From: Acetobacter sp. CAG:977
GTDB taxonomy: Bacteria; Pseudomonadota; Alphaproteobacteria; CAAGCB01; CAG-977
Direction of reading: 5' to 3'
DNA length: 6,930 nt
Assembly (NCBI GenBank): GCA_000434295.1
Contig: HF994919.1
Span: forward strand, 62,598-69,527
Below are positions 6,559 to 6,930 of the stretch, one piece after another. The position numbers and the translations under genes were made by a program. The stretch's first letter is position 1. Every line of letters starts with the position of its first letter. A model generated the notes under the pieces. That model saw only the letters and a program-made list of their open reading frames with translations. It made no database searches and was not told the DNA's origin.

Positions 6559-6603
6559 TAAAATTGTTTTTTTATTTTAAATATCAATGTATTATGATAC
6601 ACA

Positions 6604-6639
6604 TACTTTATGTGCCCCGACTTTTAGGGGATTGAAAAA
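6604..6639 (+). repeat. 36-bp CRISPR-type repeat, isolated left copy
   Basis: Identical over 36 bases to 6895-6930; the base before it differs between the copies (A at 6603, C at 6894). It contains a hairpin CCCC-GACTTTTA-GGGG and ends ATTGAAAAA. Its left end also overlaps a perfect six-pair hairpin CACATA-CTT-TATGTG (6600-6614) that is not preserved at the right copy. A -10-like TATGAT (6593-6598) would start transcription at about the first base of the repeat, although the -35 is poor. Confidence 0.85.
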
Positions 6640-6652
6640 ATGCTGCCTCCAT

Positions 6653-6692
6653 TACTTAAATGTGCTTTGTTCACACGAACGGATTAGAAAAG
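6653..6692 (+). repeat. Diverged repeat copy, possible tracrRNA anti-repeat
   Basis: Matches both ends of the 36-bp repeat but not its middle. The left end TACTTAAATGTGC matches TACTTTATGTGC, and the right end GGATTAGAAAAG matches GGATTGAAAAA, each with a one-base insertion. The hairpin core is replaced by about 15 unrelated bases. Read on the minus strand, this gives a five-pair stem with the repeat's first bases, a small bulge and then a six-pair stem. That is the shape of a crRNA:tracrRNA duplex in type II systems. It could instead be a dying repeat. Confidence 0.45.
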
Positions 6693-6831
6693 TTCCGTTG
6701 TTTAAAAGGCACGAAGTGCATACAAACCAAATGAACTTGGCAACATTACCGAAAGCTAGACCTAAAAAAATGTTAGCTGTCGGATTACAATAAGCCTTCC
6801 CTCATCATCACATTTTTTGACAAAAAACAGT
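6653..6831 (-). ncRNA. Candidate tracrRNA, leftward (ends uncertain)
   Basis: Inferred from three things that line up: a leftward promoter with a predicted start near 6831, the anti-repeat-like segment at 6692-6653, and hairpin potential beyond it in the leftward reading (CCCC/GGGG within 6604-6639, CACATA/TATGTG at 6614-6600, TATCA/TGATA at 6599-6582) before an AT-rich tail. Weak points: the anti-repeat would begin some 140 bases into the RNA, no clean terminator is seen, and the transcript may well continue left to about 6570. Type II systems need a tracrRNA, and nothing else in the window fits better. Confidence 0.25.
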
Positions 6832-6845
6832 TTTGTTAGCATATT
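6817..6845 (+). promoter_or_regulatory. Rightward promoter into the CRISPR repeat
   Basis: A perfect -35 TTGACA (6817-6822), a 17-base spacer and CATATT (6840-6845, four of six) place the start near 6852, about 43 bases before the right-hand repeat. This is the expected layout of a CRISPR leader promoter. Confidence 0.6.
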
Positions 6846-6866
6846 TATCACGTTAAATCATCTCAA
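6838..6866 (-). promoter_or_regulatory. Leftward promoter overlapping the leader promoter
   Basis: On the minus strand TTGAGA (6866-6861), a 17-base spacer and TATGCT (6843-6838) form a fair sigma-70 promoter aimed at the diverged repeat. Its -10 shares bases with the rightward -10, so the two could compete for polymerase. Confidence 0.4.
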
Positions 6867-6894
6867 GCATCCATTTATGGAATTCAACGACTTC

Positions 6895-6930
6895 TACTTT
6901 ATGTGCCCCGACTTTTAGGGGATTGAAAAA
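6895..6930 (+). repeat. 36-bp CRISPR-type repeat at the window edge
   Basis: Second identical copy, running to the last base of the window, so its true right boundary may lie further on. It follows a promoter-bearing leader-like stretch and is probably the first repeat of the array. Confidence 0.85.

Larger units (their letters stand above)
6604..6930 (+). CRISPR. CRISPR region next to cas1-cas2, array continues off the right edge
   Basis: Two identical 36-bp direct repeats (6604-6639 and 6895-6930) frame 255 bp of unique sequence. Thirty-six bases is the standard type II repeat length, and placement behind cas2 is standard too. The 255-bp gap is far too long for a spacer (about 30 bp), so the left copy is not a normal array member. 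A well-formed promoter 50 bases before the right copy suggests that the true array starts at 6895 and that 6823-6894 is its leader. With only one spacer-side boundary in view I cannot confirm spacers. Confidence 0.6.

Noticed and set aside
6709..6720. GGCACGAAGTGC as a plus-strand tracrRNA anti-repeat
   Set aside because: Its complementarity to the repeat (GTGCC) follows from its being a small self-complementary hairpin. The diverged copy at 6653-6692 matches both repeat ends and is the better candidate.
6587..6793. 68-codon plus-strand reading frame across the left repeat
   Set aside because: No ribosome site precedes its ATG, it reads straight through the CRISPR-type repeat and hairpins, and the product resembles nothing I know. 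Chance frame is likelier.
6781..6794. Another degenerate repeat end (CGGATTACAATAAG)
   Set aside because: It resembles the right end of the diverged copy, but no matching left half is found at the proper distance; probably chance.

Overview
The window looks like a chromosomal segment of a low-to-moderate GC Gram-negative bacterium, most likely an alphaproteobacterium. The basis is the YcjX/YcjF (DUF463/DUF697) pair, which is proteobacterial, a C-terminal scrap of an outer-membrane beta-barrel protein, and a type II-like cas1-cas2 pair. I cannot name a genus from sequence alone.

Layout, left to right. (1) 1-880, minus: thioredoxin reductase trxB, complete at its N-terminus and cut by the window edge about 20-30 residues short of its usual end. 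(2) 881-1223: non-coding or decayed sequence. (3) 1224-1280: an 18-codon stub that reads like the N-terminus of a type I restriction-modification methyltransferase (HsdM) and then stops. It is followed at once by (4) 1296-2303, an AT-rich SIR2-domain gene of the kind found in anti-phage defence loci. (5) 2304-2858: a scrapyard of element ends and gene remnants. It holds an intrinsic terminator plus an 18-bp tRNA 3' end (a likely attachment-site scar), four 12-bp tandem repeats, a frameshifted reading frame, a second terminator and a 39-residue beta-barrel C-terminus. (6) 2859-5157, minus: the ycjX-ycjF operon, a P-loop GTPase-like protein and its DUF697 membrane partner, driven from a likely extended -10 promoter. 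(7) 5343-6558, plus: cas1-cas2 of the type II kind, overlapping by 11 bp. (8) 6559-6930: a CRISPR-like region with two identical 36-bp repeats 291 bp apart (start to start), a diverged third copy between them, and back-to-back promoters just before the right-hand repeat.

How the parts may work together. Cas1-Cas2 would integrate spacers at the repeat next door. The right-hand promoter would transcribe the array rightward. The overlapping leftward promoter could make an RNA carrying a bulged complement to the repeat, which is the layout expected of a tracrRNA. No cas9 or other effector lies in the window: upstream of cas1 is a divergent housekeeping operon, so any effector must lie beyond the right edge or elsewhere. 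The SIR2 gene with its hsdM stub, the tRNA scar and the CRISPR module make this a hotspot where defence genes and mobile DNA have come and gone between core genes.
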